A DNA stretch of 64,000 nucleotides from Allodiplogaster sudhausi (taxonomy: Eukaryota > Nematoda > Chromadorea > Rhabditida > Diplogasteridae). Every line of letters starts with the position of its first letter. Position 1 is the first letter of the stretch. This document shows positions 34,881 through 46,350 of the stretch, one piece after another. The stretch is taken from NCBI GenBank assembly GCA_945643635.1, contig CALZFC010000016.1:2897501-2961500 (forward strand). Direction: 5' to 3'. Made by a program: the position numbers and the translations under genes. Below the pieces are notes generated by a model. It worked only from the letters and a program-made list of their open reading frames with translations. It did not search any database and was not told the origin of the DNA.

Positions 34881-37760
34881 TTAGCAGGGAATCCGCTCCA
34901 ATGGCTCTTTCGTTCCATCTCCACGCTTCACCGTTAGAAAGCCAAAGTCGATCATTGTGTCGTTAACGATTGGTGATCTTGAGTAATCGGCCCCAATTAT
35001 GGAGCCGACAATGATGTTGATCGAGCTCTGGTCATATCTGAATAATAGTAGTTTTCGATTGATTGAGGAATATCGAAAACATTTTGAGGAGAGATAAAAT
35101 CAATCAATAGAATTTTCATAAATGTCTAAAAAAAAACTTTGTAATTATCACGTATACCGATGGCAGTCAGCGTACGCGCCCGTCCAAAGGAGGCTCGCAT
35201 TGCATTGTCGGGTCGCTCCAAGGGGAGCAATGCACTCTCGTGTCAGCGCGCAGAGGAGATGCCTCATATGTATATTGATTGGTGGCATTTCTTTATTGTC
35301 TATATCTTTCTTAAGACAGCACGAAACTCAGCAGTAATCTTTTTCAAATCAATTTTCCTACAATTGCAGTTGCCACACATGCTCTCTGGCTAATGTGTCA
35401 ATGAAAAATTCTCGAATTCAAGTTTAAGTTTTTTTTTTGTATAAGACCACCGACCTCTCGTAGTACATGCTAGCGGAATGTTAGAAAGAAACACCTTGTG
35501 AAATCGCTAACAGATTTTAAAAAAAGAAAGAAAAATGATATGGAATTTACAAATTGATTGATCACCATTTCAAGGCAACTTTCGCCGCGTCCGATCGTCG
35601 CACAAACATGGTCGCCTCGCGCATTCCCACGTGCAGAACACTTTGATCCACAGCCAAATATCGATACATGCCTAAAGGAGAAAAGAATAAACATGTAATT
35701 TTCAAATAAACGTCTTCACTCTTTCTCAGTCTTCACTCTAAATAAACGTCGCGAAGATATGTTTTAGCATATTCGGACAATACATATCTTTGCTAGTAGA
35801 GACGCGGAATCCTCTATAAGCAAAGATATGTCTTATCCGAATATGCTTGATAGCTCTAGAAAGCACCCGGATGAGTGGCGGAGTAAATGGAATGACCGGT
35901 TGGCGACAGATTCAGAATTCCCGGATGCTGAAATATTTTTTTAAAAAATGTTCTTTTTTACTGTACAATTAGTTATAAATGCATAAAATATACAAATTAA
36001 CTACTATAACCGAAGAATCGCAAAGCTACCTCCATCAAAGAGACGAGATGATAAAACTCATGCAGACGATTGAAATCAGTGAAACGAATGCTACTATCGA
36101 TAATCCAAAAGGTGTCGAATATTGTATAGGACTCCTAATAAATGATAGTTTTAATGTACAGGTACACAAACAAAAATTTTTATAATAAATAATCCCTGAA
36201 AGACTTGAAGAAGAATGGAAAAGAAATAAAAAAAGAAGAATTTATAGGAATGCTCGTTTTCATATTCTCTACACGAATAATCAAGATAGTATAATGTATG
36301 TAGATTGAAAAAGCGACAAACAGCAAGGATGACGGCCTTGAACGCATAAGTGTAAAGATTGGAGACATGGCGAGGGAGAGCAGAAAAGTTCAGCTGATGC
36401 ACTTCGACTTTGCACACGGTCGTTAGCTCTGAAACCTGAAATATATTATCCTCGAATTACGGAGGAATGTACATAGTAGAATGTATTAAAAAAAAGCTAC
36501 TGTAATTTCCTACTGGAAAAGTATTGGTTACTAGTTTTTTTAATGAAAAAATATTAAAATTTAAAAAAAATTAAAATTAAATTCGAAAAGATACAGTAGC
36601 ACTCATTGTCAGCAGCCAGAAGTCTATGTAATGCGGCAATAGCCTCAACACTGCACGAGTAATACGCCTGGCCATTTTTCCGCGGCAGCTACAGCCGAGA
36701 CCCCTTGGCCGCAGAGCGGTATTTTATATTTAAAAAAAGAAACAAAAGACGGACCTCCGAAGTCGTAAGACCGACGTCGTAGAAGACGATTCGATTGGCC
36801 AGCTTCTCGCGTAGTTGGCGAATGAGCACGCGCGCCATATAGAAATGGCTCGACGATGCGTACGTGACAAAGACGACCTTTTTAACACCTAATTGATTAT
36901 CGATTTACTTTATTTATGGTAGCATGAAGTAAGAATAAAACTATTTAAATAAAAGTATCAAATACCTGCCAACAGTTTTGTATATAGAATTCGATAAAAT
37001 ATGGCAAAGTAACGTTGATAGTGAAAAGAAATAAAAAATATCAATTTAAACGTACATTTCGCGGGTCGATTTCGTGCTCGACAGCATGCTCTTTGTGATC
37101 ATCCGTTAGTCCGAGCCGTCTAAGATGGCCGAGATGCGCACAGGGAAACCGGCGGACGATGCTGCCGTTCGGCGCGAATGGAAAGCACATCTGGCCGTTA
37201 TGCAACTATTTATTGTGCGGGAAATGTGCCAAAATTCAAGTTTCAATTCGCGCCTTTTTGCAATGAAATGTGAATATTGCAATTGAGATTCGTGCTCGTT
37301 TAATCTAATGATGATATATGTATCCTTAAATGTGCACTTGCTGCGGAATACTTTTAGAAAATTCTAAGATGAGGATTCCCTCAGATTTGTTCACCTCTCT
37401 TCTTATCTTCAACATCTATTCAATAAATACATGATTCTGGATACGAAATAGGAGTAATGTTACATTTTCCTCGAAGCACTCGCAGCCAGTCCCATCTGGA
37501 CTTTCGCTTTCTTCTGTTTCGGCCGAGCCCAAGTAGAGAAGACATGTGACGGAGAGGAGCGAGACGATGAGAAGGATGACATAAAGGCATCTGCAATTAT
37601 GTTGTGGATAGGACGGAAAAGTAGAGAGAGAGAGGAATTGAGAGAAAAACAGCTAATGAACTTCTTTTTTTTGCTGTTGAAATTTTAGAATTTATTTATA
37701 TTTATAAAAAAAAATACTTTGTAACCTCTTGTTTATCCTGATGGGCGAGTTGCGACGCAT
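34881..37760 (-). CDS. Glycosyltransferase-like type II membrane protein, copy B
   Basis: Ten exons close in phase to 355 aa: 37760-37726, 37590-37464, 37190-37056, 36877-36755, 36435-36322, 36134-36030, 35927-35867, 35671-35566, 35262-35158, 35037-34881. A basic N-terminus (MRRNSPIRINKR) precedes the anchor CLYVILLIVSLLSVTCLLYL, which predicts a lumen-facing Golgi/ER protein. The family marks match copy A: FVTYASSSHF, IVFYDVGL, FWIIDSSIRF, GHSIYSATHP, MYRYL, Cys-rich RECIAPLG, and CHRYDQSSIN. Against copy A, extra introns split the anchor region (35 bp first exon) and the GHS..THP region. No defect is visible, so it is probably functional. A near-perfect hairpin (35767-35846) lies in the intron before the MYRYL exon. 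Confidence 0.86.
35767..35846. repeat. 28-bp near-perfect hairpin in a copy B intron
   Basis: The arm 35767-35794 (GCATATTCGGACAATACATA...) pairs with 35819-35846 at about 25 of 28 positions around a 24-nt loop. The corresponding place in copy C is where the hAT-like element inserted, so the palindrome predates that insertion. Confidence 0.75.
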
Positions 37761-39934
37761 GTTAGAACAAACTCATTTGCTCTGCCAAATCTCTTACTGC
37801 CTGATAAGCGTCAATTTCGATACCAAGGCACTGTTGATAAAGATGACACATCAGAGCATATAGTGTCCCATCTGATTGTGAGAGAGAGAGATAGTGAGAG
37901 AAAAAGAGAAGAAGAAAGTGAGTGAGCACAGAGAGAGATAGCGATAAGAGAGACCACGACTGAGACAAAGAGAGAGATAGAGAGAGAGGGAGGGAGAGAG
38001 GGAGAGAGAGGGAGAGAGAGATGCTGAGAAAGAAAGGGGTGAAAACTCATGAAGGAAATAAGAAAATAATGCGGACAAAATGTGATTCACGGAACGCTAG
38101 CGCTGCATATAGTATATTAGATATGCACCCTTGTTGCTAGGCAGCCGGAGTGCAGAGAATCTCTTCTCGCAACTAACTTAAAGGATAAGCAATGGCTTGT
38201 GATATGAGAGAAGCAGATGGTGACTTGAAGGGTATCATTGAGAGAGTGAAAACGCCTGCCTAACGACGGTCAGTAAAATCCATATGTGACAAAAGATTTT
38301 TCAGCTGTGCTTCAGCATGAGCTCCTGAATGGTGGAGCGATAGCGATGGGCCTGAGACGGATGAGTAGGCGGAGAGACGGAAACGCGAGAGCAACTATAG
38401 AAGCCCAAGAATGAACACAATACAGTACCGTCCAACATTGTTGGGTCCGAAATTAATCCGATTAATTAAATTAATTTAAATAATTCAAACTGGAATTGCG
38501 AAGTGCTGATGGTGAGGACATGCCGTGCGATTTCGTCGGAGGGTTTTATGTCTTTTTTCATTGCGCGTCACCCTAGAAAAACCGTTTTCCAAAATATGCC
38601 GAAATGACAAAGATCTGACAATTTTCAACGCTACGCTGTTTTGCGGAATTTTTTACGGGGCGTTCGGCTGAGAAAGCAGCTGGCTGAATCTAGCTGCCAA
38701 ACTACAAACAACAAATTAGAGTGAAATTTTCTAACAATAAGCGCTTCTTATTTTGTTTGAGTTTCTTCCTTTTTTTTGCTTGAGTTACTTATCATATTTT
38801 GGTATAAATGATAAGAAAAATGGAAAACAAGATTTTCTGTAGCTCCCACAGAGCATCGAACACCGGACCTTGAGATTCCCAGCCAAACGCTGTCGCAATA
38901 CACCACACCCAACTTGAGTAAGGAAGAATGTACCTTTTCTATCAGGATTTGTATTTTCTCATTTTCACTCGGGTGAGTTGAGTTATTGATGATTTTTTTT
39001 CGACCTCTAGTCGATCAATGAAACCAACAATCTTATTCTGTAGTTCTGGCTGTATTACGAAGCCACACTGAAAAGTTCATTTAGTTTCATTTATTTTGCC
39101 GGGAAAATATAGTATATGAAAAAGAAGGTTAGGAGAATTTTGACCGGCACTCTATGTAGAGAAGCTATTCATTGACATTTGTAAAAATAACACATGGTCT
39201 CTCTCCAAGATCTCTCTCTCTCTCTCTCTCTCTCTATGCTTTATTTCTATTGCGATCTAGAAATATATGAAGGTACGTATGTACATACATATGTAAGTCA
39301 CAAGTCTGAAGATATGACGATCACGCTTTCGCTTGTTTGCCATGGATTGTTCCATCTTGTATTATCGATAACGATATAATTTCGAACAGAATTACCCTTT
39401 CGTGCGCTCTTCCAAGCTGAATTTGCAAGCTAGCACAAATCAATCTGTTCCCCTCCTCAAACACTGTAAATTCTTTCTTACCACCGAAAAAAAATAGTTT
39501 GCCCGAATACATGTATGACTGACTACAGAGTTGATGTTCGTTTACTCGTTATATAAATTTGGAACGTAGAAACAACCAACGAATATTTTAATTACGTATA
39601 TTCAGCCAATGATGATGGGGTTAGAGAAAAATAAGAACTCTTCAATATTTTTCGCCCGAAGCCACTGGCATATGTATGTTGTTTTGTAAGAGGACATTAA
39701 TTCTATTTACTTCTCATTAACCGATTAACAATCTTTTGTGAATTATCGCCATCGAATCGAAATTTCCTTTTGTTCTCTGCTGCCAAACAAGAGTGAGCAT
39801 ATTATTTTTTTACAATCTTATATTTACAAGGTGTTACTATTGATTTTCAGGATAATGCAATACATATATTGTTTGTAAATATATACAATACTTAATAATA
39901 AATGTAACAATTAATTATGAATTTGCTCGACAAA
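37761..39934. other. Upstream of copy B; duplicated flank
   Basis: 37761-38300 (with a GA tract at 37877-38022) matches 46351-46830 upstream of copy C. 39300-39890 matches 47990-48640 and, more weakly, 62790-63250. No gene is seen. A CT tract lies at 39210-39235. Confidence 0.6.
38838..38911 (-). pseudogene. tRNA-like sequence, probably tRNA-derived remnant
   Basis: Read on the minus strand, GGTGTTCGATGC resembles box B/T-loop, and the preceding segment TTTGGCTGGGAATCTCAAGG resembles an anticodon arm, in the right spacing. The acceptor ends do not pair convincingly. It is therefore called a pseudo-tRNA or SINE head, not a gene. Confidence 0.35.
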
Positions 39935-41238
39935 CTATAACGTGTGATTGGGCGCAGAATGAAGGGAGGATTGAAGTGGGCAAGGAATCTGCTCCAATGG
40001 CTCATTCGTTCCATCTCCGCGCATCACCCGTAGAAAGCCAAAGTCGATCATTGTTTCGTTAACGATTGGTGATCTTGAATTATCGGTTCCAACAATTGAG
40101 CCGACAATGATCTTGATCGAGCTCTGGTCATATCTGAATAATAGTAGTTTTTGATTGATTGAAGAATATCGAAAACATTTTTAGGAGTGATAAAATCAAT
40201 CAATAGCATTTTCATAAATTTCTTAAAAAAAGACTTTGTAATTAGCACGTATAACGATGGCAGTCAGCATACGCGCCCGTATAGAGAATGCTCGCATCAC
40301 AGAGGAGCAATGCACGCTCGTGTCAGCGCGCAGAGGAGATGCCTCAAATATTGCAAGGCGGCATTTCTTTATTGTCTAGGTATATCTTTTTGCTAAGGCA
40401 GCAGGAAACTCAGCCGTAATATATTTCAATTCAATTTTTCAGCAATTGCAGTTGCCATATCTGTATGCTCTCTGGCTAATGTGTCAATGAAAAATGCGAG
40501 AATTCAAGTTTAGGTTTTTTTTATGTAAAAGTCCACCGACCTCTCGTAGTACATGCTAGGGGGAATGTTATAAAGAAACATATTATGAAATCGCTTATGG
40601 ATAAAAAACTTAATGGAAAAGATGAGTTTGAAGTAACAAATTGATTGATCACCATTTCAAAGCAACTTTCGCCGAATCCGAGCGTCGCACGAACATGGTC
40701 GCCTCGCGCATTTCCACGTGCAGAACACTTTGATCTGCAGCCAGATATCGATACATGCCTGGAAAGAAAAATTATAAACATATGTAAATAAACGTCTTCA
40801 TTCATTCTTAGGCACGGAATCCTCAACTAGGAAAGATACACATGTATGTATTATCCTGAGGTTTCAACGGGCCTAACATTTTTGGGCCGGCCCGGCCCGT
40901 TTTTTTCTATGGTTAGAATTTTGGGCCCAACCCGGCCGTACCGCCCTGATTTTTTTATAATTAATTGTTCTTCAAATGATTTTCTTCAAGAGATTTCTGA
41001 TAAGATTTTTTAAAAGGTGATTTTTAATGATATTAACGTGAAGACAATCAGTTGAAGAAAAATCAGCTGCCGCACATGTAATCTTGGTGAAAGTAGCGTT
41101 GAGGGGTCGACGAACATGACTATCAGCGCTCAGCGCTCGTCGACCCCTCCACGAACCTCGCCGTTGCTTACCAAAATTATTTTCGTCTTTTTACATTTTG
41201 TATTTCACATCTTCTAATGTCTGTGCTAATCATGTGGA

Positions 41239-41276
41239 ATAGGGAGAGAGAGAGAGACAGAGAAAGAGAGAGAACA

Positions 41277-41317
<41 letters not shown>

Positions 41318-41428
41318 AAGAGAAGCAGAAAGAGAGAGAGAGAGAAGAGAAGAGAAGCAGAAAGAGAGAGAGAGAGAGAGAGAAGAGAAGCAGAAAGAGA
41401 GAGAGAGAGAGAGAGAGAGAAGAGAAGC

Positions 41429-41462
<34 letters not shown>
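41239..41462 (+). repeat. (GA)n tract with AAGAGAAGC interruptions, inside hAT element
   Basis: GA runs separated four or five times by the unit AGAAGAGAAGCAGAAAG, so it is a higher-order repeat and not a simple microsatellite. Frames over it are artefacts. Confidence 0.85.
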
Positions 41463-41466
<4 letters not shown>

Positions 41467-42648
41467 CACAGCATTGAAGAAATAAAAAGAACTTCACAGA
41501 TTCCCCATCCAGGACACGCAGAACTTGCACCATTTTGGACGTTCGTCACTACTTGTTAAAAGTGGAAGAAAAGTGGACGAGCTTTATGCATTATGTGGAC
41601 CGTTTATGATATTAACTAGAATTTAGAGAATATTTAAGACTAGCAGTCTGCCATTAAGTAACCTGCAAAGTTGGCGAGTGTAAGGGTTAATGAGAGCAAC
41701 AACCTAACAAGTATCCAAAGATGATTTTACATAGGAAAGCGACAGTAATGTACCAGGAAAAGGACGGAACAGAATCTAGTACAAGAGAAAAGCAACGCAA
41801 AAAAAAACACTTTGTTGTGTTTGCGTGCAAGGTCGAAGGCAGCCGAGGGGGAGGGGGCCGAATACAGAAGGAGAAGCAGCGCGTCCAGCTTGTTGTCCGT
41901 CTGTTGGTGAATGCCGACCATTCCTCGTCAATGCCATCGCTGAAACACAATATATTAGCTATTTATGAGAAGAGGAATTTAACAAATAATACTGCGGAGC
42001 AACAATAAGTATGATTTTTTAGCAATTTATTACGGTAGCGCTTGAACACCATGGAAACACTGTGTATAACTTTAATATTTAATGTGGAAATCATTCCAGA
42101 GGTGTTATTTAATACTTAAACTTTTTTGAACAGCTACAATCAAATGCTGGAAATGATTTTTAAGAAAATATAGTATGACTTTCATTTATAAATTACGGTA
42201 GCTTTGTTATATATTACGGTAGCGTACCCGCTTGAACACCATTTGAATGAATCACTTTAGTATAAACAGTGCGAGCCAGAAAACCATAAAAGTATAACCT
42301 TAAAACTTGTATATACCATTTAAAAAAGAAAGCAACACACCTTCACATGAAGCATAAGCAGTTTCGGGCCGAACGAGTGGTTCTCCTGCGGATGTCATGG
42401 CGACGACTGCTTGGCACGGTTTTCCAACATCACGAAACTAAAATTCAGAACGAAGTAGTAAAATAAGGCGCTGTCCTGATAAGGATTCATTACTAAAGGT
42501 ACATTCTCATATTAAGACCATGAACACCAACTCACGCTTGAAAATGAAAGAAAAGAATCTAAATTTATGAAAAACATATATACCTTCCAACAGGTTTGGA
42601 ATAGGACAGCACAGCGAAAGGATTTACAATATCATTAAAACAGATGTT

Positions 42649-43120
42649 TAAAAAAGAAGGAGTGTTGCAAACCTTCTCGTCGATTCCAAGATGGTCGGCG
42701 AAGGCGCGCTTCGTAGGATATGAACCGCTTGGAGCCGCTGTCGCATCAGGTCCACTGCGCCATACAAGGACCTCATGGGCACGGTGAATATGCGGAGTCC
42801 TGTAACTCGAGAAAGCATCAAATTAAAAATGTCCAACTACGTAATACAGAAATGAATAGGAAGGATTTTTTTAAAGCAAACATCTCCTTGCCTTAAGGCT
42901 TAGGCCTAAAAGCATACTAGATTGAAATTATAAAGTAGTTGCAAAAAATAGCTGCAGCAAACCTTCTCGTCGACCGCAAGAAGATCGCCCAGGATGCGAA
43001 GGCAGCTTTACTCCGCTGTCGCGCCCTCTCTCCGTGCAGCTTTTCCACTGCGTCATACGAGGACGCGGTGAATCCGAGGAGGCCTGGAACTCCGATAATA
43101 ATCAAATTAGAAATGCAGAA
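42649..43120 (-). pseudogene. Duplicated exon-like segments inside the hAT element
   Basis: Two homologous minus-strand segments, about 43086-42963 and 42800-42672, each start after a CAG acceptor and end in TCGACGAGAAG before GTTTGC. The first reads LLGFTASSYDAVEKLHG and the second has the related FTVPMRSLYGAVDLM. They look like a tandemly duplicated exon. A further open segment lies at about 42440-42340. No family is recognised. They could be host exons captured by the transposon or parts of an unknown element gene. Confidence 0.45.
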
Positions 43121-43963
43121 CGAACAATCAGCAACAAGAAATATGAAGAGCATTTTAACGCTGACTAGATTTGAGAATCGAGCTGCTTGGCGCCAAGCTT
43201 CATTCCGCGAAAGCCACCAAGCAACATGAAACAATGTGCAGTATAACTAGTTAAATAATTCAAAACAAATAAAAAGGGTAGTTTATAAAACAACAAACAA
43301 GAAAACCATAACAGCGTCGAAATATAGCGAGAAAAAATGATGAACGACACTGGTACGAAGGTTCGTTCATCATTTTTTTCAAAAATGTTCGTCGACGATT
43401 AGAGAAGTAAGCTTAAACGTGGAACAGTGGAGAGAAACAGACAAACATGCTCCCCCATTACTCCAAAAACTCTCCTACTTTTGCACACTATTTCTTCAGC
43501 GATGAACGTTCATCGCTGCTTCCATCGCTCGAAAAATTTTAGTGAAAATTTTAAAAGCTGTGTATAAGCATATAAATGTTCAACGATCTTTCATGTCTGC
43601 GTTCATCTCTTGTTCATCTAACGTTCGTCCATCTTCGATAAGATTGCATGTGCGGCAGTAAATTTGAAGAAAAATCGTGGAACAAATTTCAATTCAGCTG
43701 ACCCATCCACCAATTTCTCAAATAATCGAGCCCAAACGGGCCCACGAGCCAGCCCAACATTTCGTTGGCCCGGGATGTTGGGCCCGCCGGCCCATGGGGC
43801 CGGGCCGACCGGGCCGGACCGTTGACACCTCTAGTACTATCCGAATATGATTGCTCTAGAAAGCACCCGGATGAGTGGCGGAGTAAATGGAATGTTGGCG
43901 AGCGATTCAGAATTCCCGGGTGCTGAAATATTAGAAAATGCCTATATTTTGTATAATTAGTTA

Positions 43964-44550
43964 TAAATCGGTATTTATAACTACTTAAACAAAATTTTAT
44001 TTATTTTCCCTTTTTGTACCCCTCCCTTTATTAGAACCCCCTCTAATAGTATCCCACTTTGAAAATAATTTTGAAGATAGTACCCCGTAATCTAGTAACC
44101 CCCCCCCCTCCAATTGACCCCCTCCCCTCTAACAGTATAGTTCGCCAGCTCCAGGATGCATAAGGTGCTCTCACCAATGAACTAATGGCAAATTCATGAA
44201 AAATCTATTGTAAAACGGTTATTCCAGCGCTAATTCCATTTAATTCGAGCAATTATTCTTCTTTTTTTGGTATTAAAATGTTGTTATTAAATCGGATCCT
44301 GGAGGCATGAGGTGCTCTCACCAATGAACTAATCGCAAATTCATGAAAAATCTATTGTAAAACTGTTATTCCAGCGATAATTCCATTTAATTCGAGCAAT
44401 TATTCTTCTTTTTTGGTATTAAAATGTTGTTATTAAACTTTGTTGGTGTCTCAAATTGAAAAATAGTACCCCTCCTCTAATAGTGCCCCTCTCCCCGCAA
44501 GGGTATTGAAAATAGAACCCCCGGGGATACTAATAGAGAAAATACGGTAT
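43964..44550. repeat. C-rich TAGTACCCC repeat block with 148-bp tandem duplication
   Basis: Absent at the matching place in copy B. It contains repeated TAGTAYCCC-type words (about 44020-44140 and 44460-44525) around two copies of a roughly 148-bp unit (from about 44155 and 44303), and ends near GAGAAAATACGGTAT. It looks like an inserted small element of unknown class. Confidence 0.6.
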
Positions 44551-46350
44551 ATTTAAATATACAAATTAATTATTTTTACTGAAGTATTGCAAAAACTACC
44601 TCCATCAAAGCGACGTGATGATAAAACTCATTGAGACGATTGAAATCAGTGAAACGAATGCTACTGTCAATAATCCAAAAGGAGTCGAATCTTGTATAGG
44701 ACTCCTAATAGATGGTCGTATTAAATGAACTGGTCCATTAACAAAGATAAGGTAATAAATAATCGTTGAAAGAGGAAAAAGATTGGAAGACAAATAAAAA
44801 GAAGAATTTATAAGCTTTTTTTTCATATTCTCTGCATGAATAAGAAAATAATATAATGAAGATTGAAAAAGCGACAAACAGCAAGGATGACTGCCTTGAA
44901 CGCATAAGTGTAAAGATTGGAGACATGGCGAGGGAGAGCTGAAAAGTTCAGCTGACGCACTTCGACGTTGCACACGTTCGTTAGCTCTGAAACCTGAAAA
45001 ATATTATATCGCAGAGTGCAGGAGTTATGTACATAGTAAGATGCATTTAAAATATTTTATGTAATGCCCAATAACAAGAGAATATGTTTCTAGATTAAAA
45101 TTTAAATTAAAGAATAACAATAAAAGTTTTAATATTTGTTGGCATATTGTTCGAATATTACATTTGAAAAGATACAGTGTTTCTCAACAGCCAGAAGTCT
45201 ATGCAATGCGGCATTAGCGTCATCATTGCGCGAGTACTATGCCTGGACATATTAACTACCTTTTACATATTTAGTCACGTGTATGATCGTTTATTTTATT
45301 TTTTTCACATCGCATCTATAGCCGAGACGCTTGGCCGCTTATATTTAAAAAAAGAAACAAAGAAGGACCTCCGAAGTCATAAGACCGACGTCGTAGAAGA
45401 CGATTCGATTGGCCAGCTTCTCGCGTAGTTGGCGAATGAGCACACGCGGCTCGACGATGCGTACGTGACAAATACGACCTTTTTAAATAACTATGTACTT
45501 GATTATCGATTTACTTAATTTATGGTATCATAAAGCAAAAATTAAATTTTTTAAATAAGATTATCAGCCAAATGTAAACAGTCATGTAAATCTGGCAAAA
45601 GTAACATTGATAGTGAAAAGAAATAAAAAATATCAATTTAAACGTACATTTCGCGGGTCGATTTCGTGCTCGACAGCATGCACTTTGTGATCATCCGTTA
45701 GTCCGAGCCGTCTAAGATGGCCGAGATGCGCACAGGGAAACCGGCGGACGATGTGCCGTTCGGCGCGAATGGAAAGCACATCTGGCAATTATGCAACTAT
45801 AAAATTCTAAATGAGCCAAAACTCAAGATTGAATTCGCGCCTTTTTGCAATGAAATGCGAATATTGCTATTGAGTTTCGTGCTCCTTTAAACTAATCATG
45901 ATATTTGTATGCTTAAACATGCACTCAATAAGGCTGCACAGTAATATAAATAAAAGATGAGGCTTCCCTCAGATTTGTTCTTCTTTCTTCTTATCTTCAA
46001 TATCTATGCAATAAATACATGATTCTGGATAGGAAATAGGAGTAATGTTACGTTTTCCTCGAAGCACTCGCAGCCAGTCCCAGCTGTATCTTCGCTTTCT
46101 TCTGTTTCGGCCGAGCCTAACAATAAGTAGAGAAGACATGCGACGGAGAGGAGCGAGGCGACGAGAAGAGTGACATAAAGGCATCTGCAATTATGATGTG
46201 AATAGGACAGAAAAGTAGTGAGAGAGGAATTGAGAGAAAAAAGAGCTAATGAACTTCTTTTTTTTTCGTTGAAATTTTAGAATTTATTTTAATTATAAAA
46301 AAAATGCTTTGTAACCTCTTGTTTATCCTGATGGGCGAGTTGCGACGCAT

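Larger units (their letters stand above)
40857..43834. mobile_element. hAT-like element with 8-bp target duplication
   Basis: Flanked by TATTATCC (40849-40856) and TACTATCC (43835-43842), a 7/8 match of the 8-bp length typical of hAT. The left end is TGAGGTTTCAACGGGCC and the right end complements to CTAGAGGTGTCAACGGTCC. Both are followed by GGCCCGG-type subterminal repeats, as in many hAT elements. It splits the intron palindrome that is intact in copy B. Inside I see no hAT transposase signature. It holds a GA tract (41239-41462), a 13-bp hairpin (41101-41149) and duplicated exon-like segments on the minus strand. It is probably non-autonomous, possibly with captured gene pieces. Confidence 0.8.
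39935..46350 (-). pseudogene. Glycosyltransferase-like copy C, frameshifted and hAT-interrupted
   Basis: A clear paralogue of copy B over its whole length. The 5' exons are readable: the same first exon starts at 46350, and the anchor exon CLYVTLLVASLLSVACLLYL ends near 46047. The exon at about 45500-45370 has lost 13 bp after TYASS relative to copy B, which shifts the frame to a stop. The exon with GHS..THP (about 43930-43868) has a 5-bp loss, and the Cys-rich exon (about 40350-40250) has lost about 17 bp. The last exon has also lost the stop used in copy B and runs on to 39935. A 3-kb hAT-like element (40857-43834) and a C-rich repeat block (about 43964-44550) lie in introns. It is a pseudogene unless exon skipping rescues it. 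Confidence 0.8.

Noticed and set aside
38838..38911. Functional tRNA gene
   Set aside because: Box B and an anticodon-like arm are visible, but acceptor stem pairing fails.
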